NCBI RefSeq assembly: GCF_000171235.2 | Contig: NZ_ABEA03000135.1 | Span: 1-64,000, forward strand | Direction of reading: 5' to 3' | Length of the DNA stretch: 64,000 bases | Origin: Geminisphaera colitermitum TAV2 | Lineage (GTDB): Bacteria; Verrucomicrobiota; Verrucomicrobiia; Opitutales; Opitutaceae | In this document: piece by piece, positions 1 to 8,641 of the stretch | How positions within the stretch are numbered: position 1 is the stretch's first letter | How the letters are laid out: each line of letters begins with the position of its first letter | The notes under the pieces: model-generated | What the model was told of the DNA's origin: nothing | What the model saw: only the letters and a program-made list of their open reading frames with translations | The model's database searches: none | Made by a program: the position numbers and the translations under genes

Positions 1-1
1 A

Positions 2-1318
2 TTATTTAGTGAATACGCCGGGCGGAGTGATTTCAGCGGGGACGGCATTCGCGCCGGGGAGCGTATTGACGAGCACTTTGTCGCCGCGATGGTTGAAAAC
101 CGGGTGATGGCAGATGCGGAGGGGATTTCGTCCTGGCGGTTCACGGTCGCCGATGAACTTGGGGAGTTCGATGCGCTGGATGGTTTGCCCGGTGCGTTTG
201 GAGATGAAGAGAACCGCGCCGCCCGTAGGCGTGCCTTCGTCGGTGACGATGAGATCGGAATCGAGCGGACTGACGCTTGGGTGCCCGCCGCTGGCGTGGT
301 CGCTGAGTTTGCGGTAACCGGTGCCGTCATAGCGGACTTCGGCGAGGCACTGGCGGGAGGGGTTTTGCGGGTCGGGTCCGTAGCCGATGAGGTGCTCGGC
401 GTCGGGTTGCCAGCTCCAGTGGACGCCGCGGCGTTCGTAGCTGAAATCAAGGGCGACGTGGATGTCGCGCAGGGTGCGGTCGGCAGTGAGGACGTAGGTG
501 ATTTTGGGTTCGCCACGTCCTTTTACGACGCAGTGGTTGCCGAAGAAAAAGAGGAAGCGGCGGGCGTTGCGCGTCCAGCGTGCGCAGTAGAGCATGAGCG
601 TGGCGGCATCGCCGTTGCCGAGTCGGGCAGCGAGTTCGCTGTCGGTGTTGCGTATGCGGTCGCGGGTGGCGGCGGGGAGTTTTTGAAGGACATCGTTGAT
701 GCTGAGTCGCAGCCGGGCAACAGGGGCATTTGGGATTTGGGATTTGAAATTTGGGATTTCGAGAGGGGGGGGGGGGGGGGGGGGTGGTGGAAAACTGTAT
801 TCAAAAAGTCCGTGTTTGTCGCGGGCTTGAAAGGGAACGGGGGCGGTGTCGGGTTTGTAGAGTCCGTCGCCGTAACCGGCGGCATAGAGCATGCCGAGGA
901 GTCCGGAGAGAATGGGTTCGCCGTCGGGGGGGGCGCCTTCCATGTCGCCTTCAATCTCGGTGGTGACGCCGGTGGCGAGGTCGTGGCGGCGGATGCGGGG
1001 CGCGGTGAGGCTGCCGCCTTGGAAATAAACAGCGCGGGCGTCGGGCGACCAGGTTTGCCAGTATCCGGTGTGCCAATACGCCTCGTTGACGGGGCCGGCG
1101 GGGAAACGGTTTTGGATGGCGCGGTGTCCGCTGGCATCGGCGGGGCCGAGGACGATGACTTCGCCGGTGCGGGTGGCGAGGTCGGCTCCGGAGAGAAGCA
1201 GGCGGTCGGAGCCGTCGGGCGCGTAGGGGCAGAGCGTGTAGTAGCTGTGGAGGCTCCAGCGGTCGGAGATGGGAAGCGGGCGAATGGTGGAGGGGGCGTT
1301 GGTGGCGTTGGCAGGCAT
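2..1318 (-). CDS. Beta-propeller protein, oligogalacturonate-lyase-like
   Basis: Encodes 438 residues with no signal peptide. Repeated propeller-blade fragments are visible (WSPDARAVYF near residue 90, WSWQPDAEHLIGYG near 300, a final HPVFNHRGDKVLV), as in TolB/oligogalacturonate-lyase-type propellers. It is a homologue in style and size of the protein at 15355-16620, and both lie beside an IclR regulator, so a role in uronic-acid or pectin-fragment metabolism is inferred. A run of nine prolines near residue 180 is encoded by a 20-base homopolymer, followed by an interspersed-repeat peptide (EIPNFKSQIPN); both look like insertions into a loop. The stop lies at the window edge, so the gene is complete. 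Catalytic residues were not identified. Confidence 0.7.
   Translation of the reverse strand: MPANATNAPSTIRPLPISDRWSLHSYYTLCPYAPDGSDRLLLSGADLATRTGEVIVLGPADASGHRAIQNRFPAGPVNEAYWHTGYWQTWSPDARAVYFQGGSLTAPRIRRHDLATGVTTEIEGDMEGAPPDGEPILSGLLGMLYAAGYGDGLYKPDTAPVPFQARDKHGLFEYSFPPPPPPPPPLEIPNFKSQIPNAPVARLRLSINDVLQKLPAATRDRIRNTDSELAARLGNGDAATLMLYCARWTRNARRFLFFFGNHCVVKGRGEPKITYVLTADRTLRDIHVALDFSYERRGVHWSWQPDAEHLIGYGPDPQNPSRQCLAEVRYDGTGYRKLSDHASGGHPSVSPLDSDLIVTDEGTPTGGAVLFISKRTGQTIQRIELPKFIGDREPPGRNPLRICHHPVFNHRGDKVLVNTLPGANAVPAEITPPGVFTK
727..784. repeat. Interspersed repeat plus G20 tract inside the propeller gene
   Basis: Positions 727-761 hold tandem variants of the unit TTTGGGATT, and 765-784 is an uninterrupted run of 20 G (C on the coding strand). 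Read on the coding strand it gives nine prolines followed by the KSQIPN-type peptide. A related KSQISN peptide occurs inside ispG at about 52245-52275, so this is a dispersed repeat, not native protein sequence. Confidence 0.8.
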
Positions 1319-1503
1319 GACGGGTGGCTAATATGAGGCCGGTTAAGATTAAAACAAATCCCGTTATTCGCGTCTTTAGCGCGGCTTGACGCGATTGGCA
1401 TTTTTTTGACCTGCGCAATGCATGTGAAAATGCGCGTGTCTGACGTTGACAGGCAGTGGGAGCGTTGATTCTTAATTAATCATTAGAAAATAAAAATTAA
1501 CCT
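1319..1503. promoter_or_regulatory. Divergent intergenic region upstream of IclR regulator and propeller gene
   Basis: This 184-base spacer separates two divergent genes. A TTGACA hexamer lies at 1446-1451, with AT-rich sequence downstream including the palindrome TTAATTAA at 1472-1479 and an A/T-rich stretch running to the ATG at 1504. No Shine-Dalgarno sequence is seen. An IclR operator in this spacer is plausible because IclR proteins often regulate divergent neighbours, but no site was proven. Confidence 0.35.
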
Positions 1504-2274
1504 ATGGTTAATCGAGCATTCAAACCTGTCCAGTCACTCCAGCGTGGTCTTGCCTTGTTTGAGGCGGTCTCCCGGCGAAAGGAGGGCGCTTCGCTCAAGG
1601 AGCTTGCGGCGGAGATTGGCTGCTCGGCCCCGGCGGCGTATCATCTGGTGCATACGCTGGTGGAGTGCGGTTACGTGCGGCGGCTGGAAAACCCGGCGCG
1701 CTATGTGACGGGAGACAAATGGTTGCAACTGGCCGAGGGACAGAGGCGGGATCGTTTTTATCACGTGGTTTATGACCAGATGCGGGGTCTGGCGCGGGAG
1801 TTGCCGGGGGTGTTGCTTTATTTTTCCGAATACATCGGAGACAGCGTCGTGGTGCGCGCCCACACGCCGGCAAACGAGCCGGAGGTGGTGCGCGAGGAGG
1901 TCAACCATGTGCTGCCGCCGTATGTGTCCGCGGGCGGGCTGGCGCATCTGGCGTTCTGGCCGCAGGAGGTGCGGGAGGCCTACGAGGCGCGGTATCCGTT
2001 TGATGCCTACGGGCTTCATTTTTGGGAGAGCCGGGAGGCGTTTGAGACGGCGTTGCGGGTGTTGCGCGAGACGGGTTTTTATTTGATGCCGGAGAAAACG
2101 CCGTTGCGGCTGAAACTCGCGCTGCCGGTTTTTCGTCCGGGCGGCGGTCTCGCGGCGGCGTTGACCGTCCAGTGGAATCTGAGGGAGCGCAAGGGGCTGG
2201 CGCAGCGTAAGAGGGAACTGATCGTCGCGGCCCGGGCGGCAGGCGCGGCGATCACACGGAATTTATCATCATGA
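1504..2274 (+). CDS. IclR-family transcriptional regulator
   Basis: 256 residues, the usual length for the family. Residues about 8-68 form the winged helix-turn-helix (QSLQRGLALFE, then LKELAAEIGCSAPAAYHLV), and the rest matches the IclR effector-binding domain. It overlaps the next gene by four bases (ATGA), so it is translationally coupled to the FAD oxidoreductase and probably controls it and the divergent propeller gene. The ligand is unknown; a sugar acid would fit the neighbours. The upstream region is A/T rich without a Shine-Dalgarno sequence. Confidence 0.9.
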   Translation: MVNRAFKPVQSLQRGLALFEAVSRRKEGASLKELAAEIGCSAPAAYHLVHTLVECGYVRRLENPARYVTGDKWLQLAEGQRRDRFYHVVYDQMRGLARELPGVLLYFSEYIGDSVVVRAHTPANEPEVVREEVNHVLPPYVSAGGLAHLAFWPQEVREAYEARYPFDAYGLHFWESREAFETALRVLRETGFYLMPEKTPLRLKLALPVFRPGGGLAAALTVQWNLRERKGLAQRKRELIVAARAAGAAITRNLSS

Positions 2275-3569
2275 ATGCTCAAACCTCGGCGGCGACGGCC
2301 GCATTTGTATCCGAACCGGAAAGACAGATTCCGCTTGATGCCGCGTATGACGTGGCGGTGGCGGGCGGCGGCATCGCCGGCGTGGCGGCGGCGCTGGCCG
2401 CCGTGCGACAGGGAATGCGCGTGGTGTTGATCGAAAAACAATTTGGTCTCGGCGGACTGGCCACGCTGGGGCACGTCGTAAAATACCTGCCGCTATGCGA
2501 CGGGTTCGGGCGGCAGGTGATGGGGGGCATCGCCGAGGAGTTGTTGCATCATTCGGTGGCGGAATTGAAGGGGGCGGGGCTGCCGGCGGCGGGTTTCGTG
2601 CCGGTGCCGGATTGCTGGAAGGCGGGGGAGGGGACGGCGGGACAGGAGGACCGGCGGAAAAAACGCTACATGTCGAGTTTCAATCCCTACGCGTTTCAGA
2701 TGGCGATGGAGCGTTTGCTGGAGGCGGAGGGCGTGACGCTCATGTACGATACGCGGGTGTGCCAGGTGCTGAAGCGGGGCGACGAGATTGCGCATCTGAT
2801 CGTGGAGAACAAGAGCGGGCGGCTGGCGATTGCGGCGGAGGTGTTTGTCGATGCGAGTGGTGACGCGGACCTGGCGTTTCTCGCAGGGTGTCCGGTGGAG
2901 ACTTACCGGCACAATGTGCTTTGTGGTTGGTATTATGAAATCAATGACGGCAAGGTTCGCCTGGTGTCATGGACAAATCCCTACGACAAGGAGCATCGCG
3001 GCGGGAACAACGCGGTGGGGCCGTTTTTTTCCGGCACGGATCACCGCGACGTCACGCGGCAGGTGATTGATTCGCGCAGGCTGCTGCTCGAAAAACTGGC
3101 GAAGAAGCAGGAGGCGTCGCCGGAGTCGGTGATTTATCCTTTCGCGTTGACGTCGATCCCAACGTTTCGCGTGACGAGGCGTTTGCAAAACCGGTTTTCG
3201 CTCGGCGAATGTCACCGCCATACTTGGCTGGATGACTGCGTGGGAATGACGGGCGACTGGAGGCGAAAGGGGCCGGTGTATCCGATTCCGTTGCGAGCGA
3301 TCCATGCCGATGATTGCCCAAATCTTTTTGTCGCGGGGCGGTGCATGTCGTCGGATCACACGGTGATCGACGTGACGCGCGCCATCGGCACGTGTGCCGT
3401 GACGGGTCAGGCGAGCGGAATGGCGGCGGCGTTGTTGATCCGCGAGCGGATTGAGGATCGGAGACGGATTCCAGTGGAAAAATTACAAGCGACGCTGCGC
3501 AAGGCGGGCGTCATCATTGATGCGGATCTGGCGAGGCCACATCCGGATGCGAATGCGGCAGGCGAGTGA
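2271..3569 (+). CDS. FAD-dependent oxidoreductase (FAD_oxidored type)
   Basis: 432 residues. The N-terminus carries a Rossmann dinucleotide-binding motif, GGGIAG at residues 32-37, ending with the acidic residue of LIEK. A second conserved FAD contact (FVDASGDADLAFLAG) follows mid-protein, and LFVAGRCMSSDHTVIDVTRAIGT lies near the C-terminus, the typical order for the FAD_oxidored family found in polysaccharide-utilisation regions. It starts inside the stop codon of the IclR gene. The substrate cannot be read from the sequence; oxidation of a sugar or sugar acid is inferred from context. Confidence 0.85.
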   Translation: MNAQTSAATAAFVSEPERQIPLDAAYDVAVAGGGIAGVAAALAAVRQGMRVVLIEKQFGLGGLATLGHVVKYLPLCDGFGRQVMGGIAEELLHHSVAELKGAGLPAAGFVPVPDCWKAGEGTAGQEDRRKKRYMSSFNPYAFQMAMERLLEAEGVTLMYDTRVCQVLKRGDEIAHLIVENKSGRLAIAAEVFVDASGDADLAFLAGCPVETYRHNVLCGWYYEINDGKVRLVSWTNPYDKEHRGGNNAVGPFFSGTDHRDVTRQVIDSRRLLLEKLAKKQEASPESVIYPFALTSIPTFRVTRRLQNRFSLGECHRHTWLDDCVGMTGDWRRKGPVYPIPLRAIHADDCPNLFVAGRCMSSDHTVIDVTRAIGTCAVTGQASGMAAALLIRERIEDRRRIPVEKLQATLRKAGVIIDADLARPHPDANAAGE

Positions 3570-3570
3570 A

Positions 3571-3615
3571 ATTTGCAGGGTCTGATCTCCTGACTTCGCG
3601 TCAGGTTCTGCAAAT
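3571..3615 (+). terminator. Two-part hairpin after the FAD oxidoreductase gene
   Basis: An outer perfect 8-base stem (ATTTGCAG with CTGCAAAT) encloses an inner 6-base stem (CCTGAC with GTCAGG, loop TTCGC). It begins right after the stop codon at 3569. There is no T-run downstream, so it is either a weak or factor-dependent terminator or an mRNA 3' stabilising structure. Confidence 0.4.
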
Positions 3616-3668
3616 GCGTAACAGCAGCTTTAGAGCATTTAGAGTTGAGATATAGCCGTTGTCTTAAT

Positions 3669-3844
3669 GGTAGGGAGGCCTTTGTGCCCTCTGCCGAGGG
3701 CAGCCCTTCGGGCCATCGCCTCCGGCGATGCCATCTCCGCGCTGCTGCGCTCCGTCCGAGGCCTCCGAAACCACGTTCCATCTACCTATGAATTTCGCAT
3801 TCTCACACTACGCACAGCGGAGGCCTCGGAGAGGCCTCCCTACC
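3669..3844. mobile_element. Interspersed palindromic element (GGTAGGGAGGCC family)
   Basis: A 176-base element bounded by perfect 12-base inverted repeats (GGTAGGGAGGCC and its complement) lies in the 339-base gap between two genes. The same termini and matching internal sequence occur at 51773-51879 inside ispG, where the element is 107 bases. This copy is longer because it contains an extra GC-rich stretch (about 3682-3760) with its own small hairpins, probably a nested insertion. It has no coding capacity, so it is MITE- or REP-like. The rest of the gap holds only the hairpin after 3569 and short flanks. Confidence 0.75.
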
Positions 3845-3908
3845 AGGTATCAAATGGCTACAGTTCAAATGAGATTGCTCTAGTTTCGGCTACGCCTGAC
3901 GCCGGGAA

Positions 3909-4898
3909 TCACTGCGGGATGCGCAATTCCATGCCGATTCGCAGTGTGGCGTTTTCGCCGGGCAACTGGTCGCGGTTGGCAGCGAGAATATCGCGCCAGC
4001 GCGAGCGGTTGCCGTAGTAGCGCTGGGCAAGGTTGTAGAGCGTGTCACCCTTGGCCACGACGTGGCGTTGCCCGCGCGCGGTTGTTGCGGGTGCTGCCGG
4101 CACTGGCGTGATGGACGCCGGTGAAGCCTGATGGGAGGGGGGGGGGGGGGGTGGGAGGGGGGCCGGAGTCGGCGGGGCATAAGTCGAGGTCACAGGCGCG
4201 AGCGGCACCAGCGGCACCGGATTGTTGCCATAAGTGGTCCCGGACGACTGCGCCGGGGGCTGCGCCTGCCCGTAGGCTTGCGACTGCCCCTGTCCCCCCC
4301 CCCCCGGCGGCGTTGACGTGCGGCTGGCATCGACGGTGAGCGGCGGCAATACGTTGCGGCTCGCGTCGAGGGCGGAGTTGCGGGCGATGTCGAGTTGATC
4401 TTTGAGCGAATCGATCTCGCGGCGAAGCTTGTTGTTTTCCTCGTGGAGTGAGGATTGCGGGGTCTGGTTTTCGATCAACTCGCCCGGCAGCGTGCGCGCG
4501 AATTCGCGGATGCAGGCATCTATTTGCTGGCGGGCAAAGTTGGCCTGTGGCGAGTTGGGCCGCAGTTCGCGGAATTTTTTGAAATGATAGATCGCCGAAA
4601 GCGGATCCTTCATGTGCTGCTGATAGAGAATCCCGAGTTCCAGATGAGACTCAGGGGCATTGTCACCGCGATCGGCGATCACGCGTAGAAACGACGAGAG
4701 CGCCTCGCGATTGCTCGCTTGTTTGGCGAATTCCTTGCCCCGGCGAAAATTCGGGTCATCCGCCTCTGCCGTGTAGATTGTCGCGGCCTGCCGCTCGCAC
4801 CCGCCCCACCAGCCGGATGTCACCGTCAACACCAGCAACAGCACGGCGACACGCAGGACGGGCGACGACTTGACAAACGAAAAACTCCTCATGGGCAT
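3909..4898 (-). CDS. TPR and LysM domain envelope protein
   Basis: 329 residues. An N-terminal hydrophobic segment ends at Cys34 (SGWWGGC), compatible with a lipoprotein or a plain signal peptide; the -3 position is atypical for a lipobox. Residues about 45-135 resemble a tetratricopeptide segment, a short coiled coil follows (EENNKLRREIDSLKDQLD), then a low-complexity Pro/Gly/Ala linker, and a LysM peptidoglycan-binding domain occupies the last 55 residues (VVAKGDTLYNLAQRYYG). The linker contains two homopolymer tracts, giving Gly4 and Pro6. It probably anchors to the cell wall. The divergent neighbour is kdsD. Confidence 0.85.
   Translation of the reverse strand: MPMRSFSFVKSSPVLRVAVLLLVLTVTSGWWGGCERQAATIYTAEADDPNFRRGKEFAKQASNREALSSFLRVIADRGDNAPESHLELGILYQQHMKDPLSAIYHFKKFRELRPNSPQANFARQQIDACIREFARTLPGELIENQTPQSSLHEENNKLRREIDSLKDQLDIARNSALDASRNVLPPLTVDASRTSTPPGGGGQGQSQAYGQAQPPAQSSGTTYGNNPVPLVPLAPVTSTYAPPTPAPLPPPPPPSHQASPASITPVPAAPATTARGQRHVVAKGDTLYNLAQRYYGNRSRWRDILAANRDQLPGENATLRIGMELRIPQ
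4137..4151. repeat. G15 tract in the LysM gene
   Basis: Fifteen G on the plus strand read as C15 (prolines) in the coding strand of the LysM gene, in the flexible linker; the reading frame is intact on both sides. Confidence 0.9.
4294..4305. repeat. C12 tract in the LysM gene
   Basis: Twelve C on the plus strand encode the Gly4 run of the LysM protein linker; in frame. Confidence 0.9.
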
Positions 4899-4986
4899 GG
4901 CTGAAAAACGGTAAAACGGGAAAATGGTTTGATGGACGTTGGTTTGCTCCTAAGTCTCGCAAGCTTCCCTCTGACTCAAATCCTAA

Positions 4987-5994
4987 ATGGCTCTGGCTTC
5001 CAAATCCGTTATCAATCACGCCCGCGAGTGTCTGCAAATCGAGCAGGACGCCATCGACGCCACCCGCGCCAGTCTCGACACCCAGTTTGTCAACGTCGTG
5101 CGCGCCGTGCAGTCCGCCATCGAGGCCGGTCGCAAACTCATCTTCACCGGCGTGGGCAAGTCGGCCCACATCTCGATAAAACTCGCAGGCACCTTCAACA
5201 GCACCGGCATTCCCTCGTGCTTCCTCGACGCCACCCAGGCCCTCCACGGTGACCTCGGCCTCTGCGCCGAAGGCGACGTTGTCATTCTCCTCAGCAACAG
5301 CGGCCAGTCCGACGAAGTCATCAAACTCGTCACTCTCCTCAAACGCTTCGGCGTCGTCATCGTTGCCTTTACCAGCAACCCCGACTCCGAACTCGCCCGC
5401 CACACTCCGCTGCGCCTCCTCTATCGCGTGCCCCGCGAAGCCTGCCCCCTCGGCATCGCCCCCACCGCCAGCACCACCGCCGCCCTCGCGCTTGGCGACG
5501 CGCTGGCCATGGTGTTGCTCAAAATCCGCGGACTCACTCGCAACGATTTTGCCCGCTTCCACCCCGCCGGCAACCTGGGCCGCATCCTTCTCCTGCGCGT
5601 CAGCGACATCATGCGCACCGGCGACCGCCTCCCCGTGGCTCCTGAAACCGTCACGTTGCAAGACGCCATCCTGCGCATGACCAAGGCCAAGAGCGGTTCC
5701 ATCGCCCTCGTCTCCACCGCCCGAAAGCCGGGGGGGGGGGGAGGCAAACTCACGGGCATCCTCACCGACGGCGACTTCCGCCGCAGCGCCCTCACCGGCC
5801 CCGATTTTCTCCAAAAGCCCGTCAGCGAATTCATGACTCGATCGCCCAAAACCATCCGCGATGATGCGCTTGGCGTCGATGCCCTCCGCGTTTTTGAACA
5901 ACACAAAATCGACGATCTCATCGTCGTTGACCGTTCCGGCCGTCCCGTCGGCCTCGTGGACGGTCAGGATTTGCCAAAACTAAAAATCGTATGA
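4987..5994 (+). CDS. kdsD: Arabinose-5-phosphate isomerase, KpsF/GutQ (KdsD) family
   Basis: 335 residues. It would interconvert ribulose 5-phosphate and arabinose 5-phosphate, the first step toward KDO for lipopolysaccharide. A SIS domain spans about 45-175 with GVGKSAH (55-61), SNSGQSDE (103-110) and the conserved HPAGNLG (192-198). Two CBS domains follow at about 205-265 and 280-333. This is the standard family layout and length. Inside the first CBS domain a G12 tract encodes five glycines between VSTARKP and KLTGIL, an unusual insertion in a conserved enzyme. It overlaps the next gene by ATGA. Confidence 0.92.
   Translation: MALASKSVINHARECLQIEQDAIDATRASLDTQFVNVVRAVQSAIEAGRKLIFTGVGKSAHISIKLAGTFNSTGIPSCFLDATQALHGDLGLCAEGDVVILLSNSGQSDEVIKLVTLLKRFGVVIVAFTSNPDSELARHTPLRLLYRVPREACPLGIAPTASTTAALALGDALAMVLLKIRGLTRNDFARFHPAGNLGRILLLRVSDIMRTGDRLPVAPETVTLQDAILRMTKAKSGSIALVSTARKPGGGGGKLTGILTDGDFRRSALTGPDFLQKPVSEFMTRSPKTIRDDALGVDALRVFEQHKIDDLIVVDRSGRPVGLVDGQDLPKLKIV
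5730..5741. repeat. G12 tract in kdsD
   Basis: Twelve G on the coding strand inside the first CBS domain, encoding Gly; the frame is intact in this sequence. It is one of only three coding tracts that are G, not C, on the coding strand. Confidence 0.9.
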
Positions 5995-7277
5995 GCAACA
6001 GCGTTCCTCCAATCCGCGTCGCAATCATCGGCATGGGCGGCTTTGCCGGCGTCCACCACCGCGCCCTCCTCGCGCTCGAAGAGCTCGGCCAGGCCCGGCT
6101 CGTCGCCACCTGCGACCCGCGGCCCGACGCCTTCGAAGCCGAGCGCGAACGCTGGCGCTTCGACGCCCGCGGCGTCCGCGTGTTTGAAGACTACCGCGCT
6201 CTGCTCGACGCCTGCGCCGGCCAGTTCGATCTCATTGTGATCCCGACGCCCATCGCCCTGCACGCCGAGATGCACCGCGCCGCCGTCGAACGCGGCATTC
6301 CCGTTTATCTCGAAAAACCGCCCACCCTCGACCCCGCCGAATTGGAGACGATGATCGCCACCGACCGCGCCGCCAAAAAGGCAACCCTCGTCGGCTTCAA
6401 CTTCATCATCGAAAAACCCCGCACCGAGCTCAAACAACGCATCCTCGCCGGCGAGTTTGGCGCCCTCACCGACGTGCGCCTCCTGGCCCAATGGCCGCGC
6501 ACCGCCAGCTATTTTTCCCGCAACAACTGGGCCGCCCATTTGCGCACTCCTGACGGGCGCTTGCTGCTCGATTCCTGTTTTGGCAACGCCATGGCGCACT
6601 ACGCGCACAACACCCTTTACTGGGCCGGTCCCGCCGCCGTGCTCGACTGGGCCGTGCTTGCCCAAGTCAAGGCCGAGCTTTACCGCGGCAATGCCATCGA
6701 GGGCACCGACACGTTTTTCACGCAGGCCGTCACCGCCACCGGCGTCACCATCCGCGTTGCCCTCACCCACGCCTGTCCCGAACCGCACATCCACCACGAA
6801 ACCCTCGTTCTGGAAAAAGCCCGCATTCGTTACGTCGTCGGCTCGCACTACGAAATCACCTGGAACGACGGCCGCACCGAGCGCGCCGCGCTCCCGCCCT
6901 TCGACACCCTCGTCGAAAACCACCAGCAATATTATCGCTACCTTCGCGGCGAGGTTGCCCGTCCCGCCACGCGTCTGGAGGACAGCCGGCCATTCGTCCA
7001 CTTCAACGGACTCTCCTATGTTTCCAGCGGCGAGATCACACCGATCCCTGAGTCGGCCCGCCGTTTCGTGCGCAACGAAAAGGATCAGCGCGACTACCTC
7101 GTGGTGACCGGCCTGACCGACGCCATGCAGACTTTTTTGGATACCGGTCGCTGGCCCAGCGAGACCTGCGGCTGGCCCCGCCGGCACGCCGCGAAGCCTG
7201 TTGCTCCGTCCGACATCGCCCATCTCGGCGAGACGATCACCCGCATCAGCGCCAGCGCCGCCGCGAATAATCCCTGA
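5991..7277 (+). CDS. Gfo/Idh/MocA-family NAD(P)-dependent oxidoreductase
   Basis: 428 residues. The N-terminal Rossmann fold begins with VAIIGMGGFAGVHH (residues 10-23), and the family signature EKP lies at 108-110 (PVYLEKPPT). The C-terminal half is the predicted alpha/beta substrate domain. Family members oxidise or reduce sugars and cyclitols. Its start overlaps the kdsD stop (ATGA), so the two are co-translated, which may link it to nucleotide- or KDO-type sugar metabolism. The exact substrate is unknown. Confidence 0.88.
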   Translation: MSNSVPPIRVAIIGMGGFAGVHHRALLALEELGQARLVATCDPRPDAFEAERERWRFDARGVRVFEDYRALLDACAGQFDLIVIPTPIALHAEMHRAAVERGIPVYLEKPPTLDPAELETMIATDRAAKKATLVGFNFIIEKPRTELKQRILAGEFGALTDVRLLAQWPRTASYFSRNNWAAHLRTPDGRLLLDSCFGNAMAHYAHNTLYWAGPAAVLDWAVLAQVKAELYRGNAIEGTDTFFTQAVTATGVTIRVALTHACPEPHIHHETLVLEKARIRYVVGSHYEITWNDGRTERAALPPFDTLVENHQQYYRYLRGEVARPATRLEDSRPFVHFNGLSYVSSGEITPIPESARRFVRNEKDQRDYLVVTGLTDAMQTFLDTGRWPSETCGWPRRHAAKPVAPSDIAHLGETITRISASAAANNP

Positions 7278-7294
7278 ATCAGAATCCCCGTCAA

Positions 7295-7364
7295 AAACAT
7301 CTCACGCGGAGAAAACCATCTGTTTCCAATCCTCCGCGCCTCCGCGTCCCCGCGTGAGATGTTT
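7295..7364. terminator. Perfect 15-base inverted repeat between convergent genes
   Basis: Positions 7295-7309 (AAACATCTCACGCGG) are exactly complementary to 7350-7364, with a 40-base GC-rich loop. It sits between the convergent Gfo/Idh and LacI genes, so a bidirectional terminator is likely. The CACGCGGAG-type wording also resembles a dispersed repeat common in this kind of genome. No T-run follows directly. Confidence 0.5.
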
Positions 7365-7408
7365 GAACCCATTATTCTACGTTCGGGAGGGAAGTGGTAT
7401 AAGACGGA

Positions 7409-8542
7409 TTATTCCGGGGGCTTTGTGGAAATTGCCCTGGTCGTTTTCCCCTGCACGAATTCCCCCTCCACCATCAAAATCCGCGGCACCCGCGGCACAC
7501 CGCGCTCATTGGAGTTCATCAACGTAATCAGCAAATCCACCCCCGCCGCGCCCACCTGCGGCGAGTTCTGGTTGATGCCCGTGACTTTGTGTTCCGCCAT
7601 GACCGGCACAAGGTCCACATTGGCCAGCCCGATATCGCGCGGCGTGCGCAATCCCAATTCCGCCAGCCAGCGCTCCACCTCGGGACCGGCGGTGACGACC
7701 ACGTCCGGCTTTTCCAACTCCAGCCACGCCGCGAAGCGATCCCGTGTCCAGTCCTCATGTAACAAAAAAGGCACTACAGGCCATCCCGGCAAAGGCGCGT
7801 CATCCGACATGAACCCGCCGCGCCAGTTGTGCCGCACGCGGTCGTTCTGATCGCGTTCCATCGCGAATCCGATCCGCCGGTAACCGCATCGCCAAAGCTT
7901 CGCCACCAGCAACTGCATTGACTGGAACTGGTGGTTGCACGCGCGGCAAAGCGCCGGCTGCACCATCGAATAGCCGAGTGCCACCGCCGAAAAGAATTTC
8001 CACGGAAATTCGTCAAACAACGGCTGCGCCCATGGAAACGGTGACACCACCACGCCGTTGATGCCACGATTGCGGATTACATCCCCCAGCCTCCGCGCCG
8101 TCATTCCCGGTTCTCCCAGCCAGAATTCTTCCAGATTGTACCCGCATTCAGCCGCCCGCCGCTCCGCGCCATCGTGATACGCCAGATGCGTGGGATGATT
8201 TCGCCATTCAAACCGGTTTTCGTGCGCCGTGATGTAGGCGATTGTAGTGGGCCGGTGACTACGTCTGCGCGCCCGGATCGAACCCATCACACGCGCCACT
8301 TCCGGGTCAGGCAGGTAGCCCAGCCGCTCCGCGTGCTCGCGGATGCGTGCCCGCGTCACTTCCGGGATCGACGAGTGATTGCGCAACGCCAGCGACACCG
8401 TCATCCGCGTCACCCCCGCCGCCTCTGCCACATCCTTGAGCGACACTCGCGGGACAGTCGGCGCTCCATGCGAAGACAAGGCGAACTTTGCCGCGGCGGG
8501 TCCGGAGAATGAGTCGGTGTCCTCTGATTTCATGCCCGGCAT
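7409..8542 (-). CDS. LacI-family transcriptional regulator
   Basis: About 377 residues from the ATG at 8542. Longer upstream readings would overlap the divergent gene at 8642 and add unconvincing sequence. Another ATG at 8533 is possible. The LacI helix-turn-helix lies at about residues 33-80 (VSLKDVAEAAGVTRMTVSLALRNHS cut here for length), followed by a periplasmic-binding-protein-like sensor domain. A possible AGGAAA ribosome site precedes 8542. It is divergent from the pilin-like gene and probably controls the following secreted-protein genes in response to a sugar. Confidence 0.85.
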   Translation of the reverse strand: MPGMKSEDTDSFSGPAAAKFALSSHGAPTVPRVSLKDVAEAAGVTRMTVSLALRNHSSIPEVTRARIREHAERLGYLPDPEVARVMGSIRARRRSHRPTTIAYITAHENRFEWRNHPTHLAYHDGAERRAAECGYNLEEFWLGEPGMTARRLGDVIRNRGINGVVVSPFPWAQPLFDEFPWKFFSAVALGYSMVQPALCRACNHQFQSMQLLVAKLWRCGYRRIGFAMERDQNDRVRHNWRGGFMSDDAPLPGWPVVPFLLHEDWTRDRFAAWLELEKPDVVVTAGPEVERWLAELGLRTPRDIGLANVDLVPVMAEHKVTGINQNSPQVGAAGVDLLITLMNSNERGVPRVPRILMVEGEFVQGKTTRAISTKPPE

Positions 8543-8641
8543 GGGAAGCCGGTTTCCTGTTACTATACAATAAAGTTTTACGATCATTGCGCCTACGGAA
8601 AGGCCGGGCAATCTTGCCGCAAACACCACACCACCCCGCCC

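Noticed and set aside
89-1336. Long plus-strand open frame opposite the propeller gene
   Set aside because: It is a Gly/Ala/Val-rich shadow of a GC-rich gene; the minus-strand frame has propeller motifs and a normal composition.
3669-3844. CRISPR-like repeat
   Set aside because: Only one inverted-repeat pair, no regular spacing or multiple direct repeats.
4756-5904. Long minus-strand frame over kdsD
   Set aside because: KdsD on the plus strand has complete SIS and CBS motifs; the other frame has no domain pattern.
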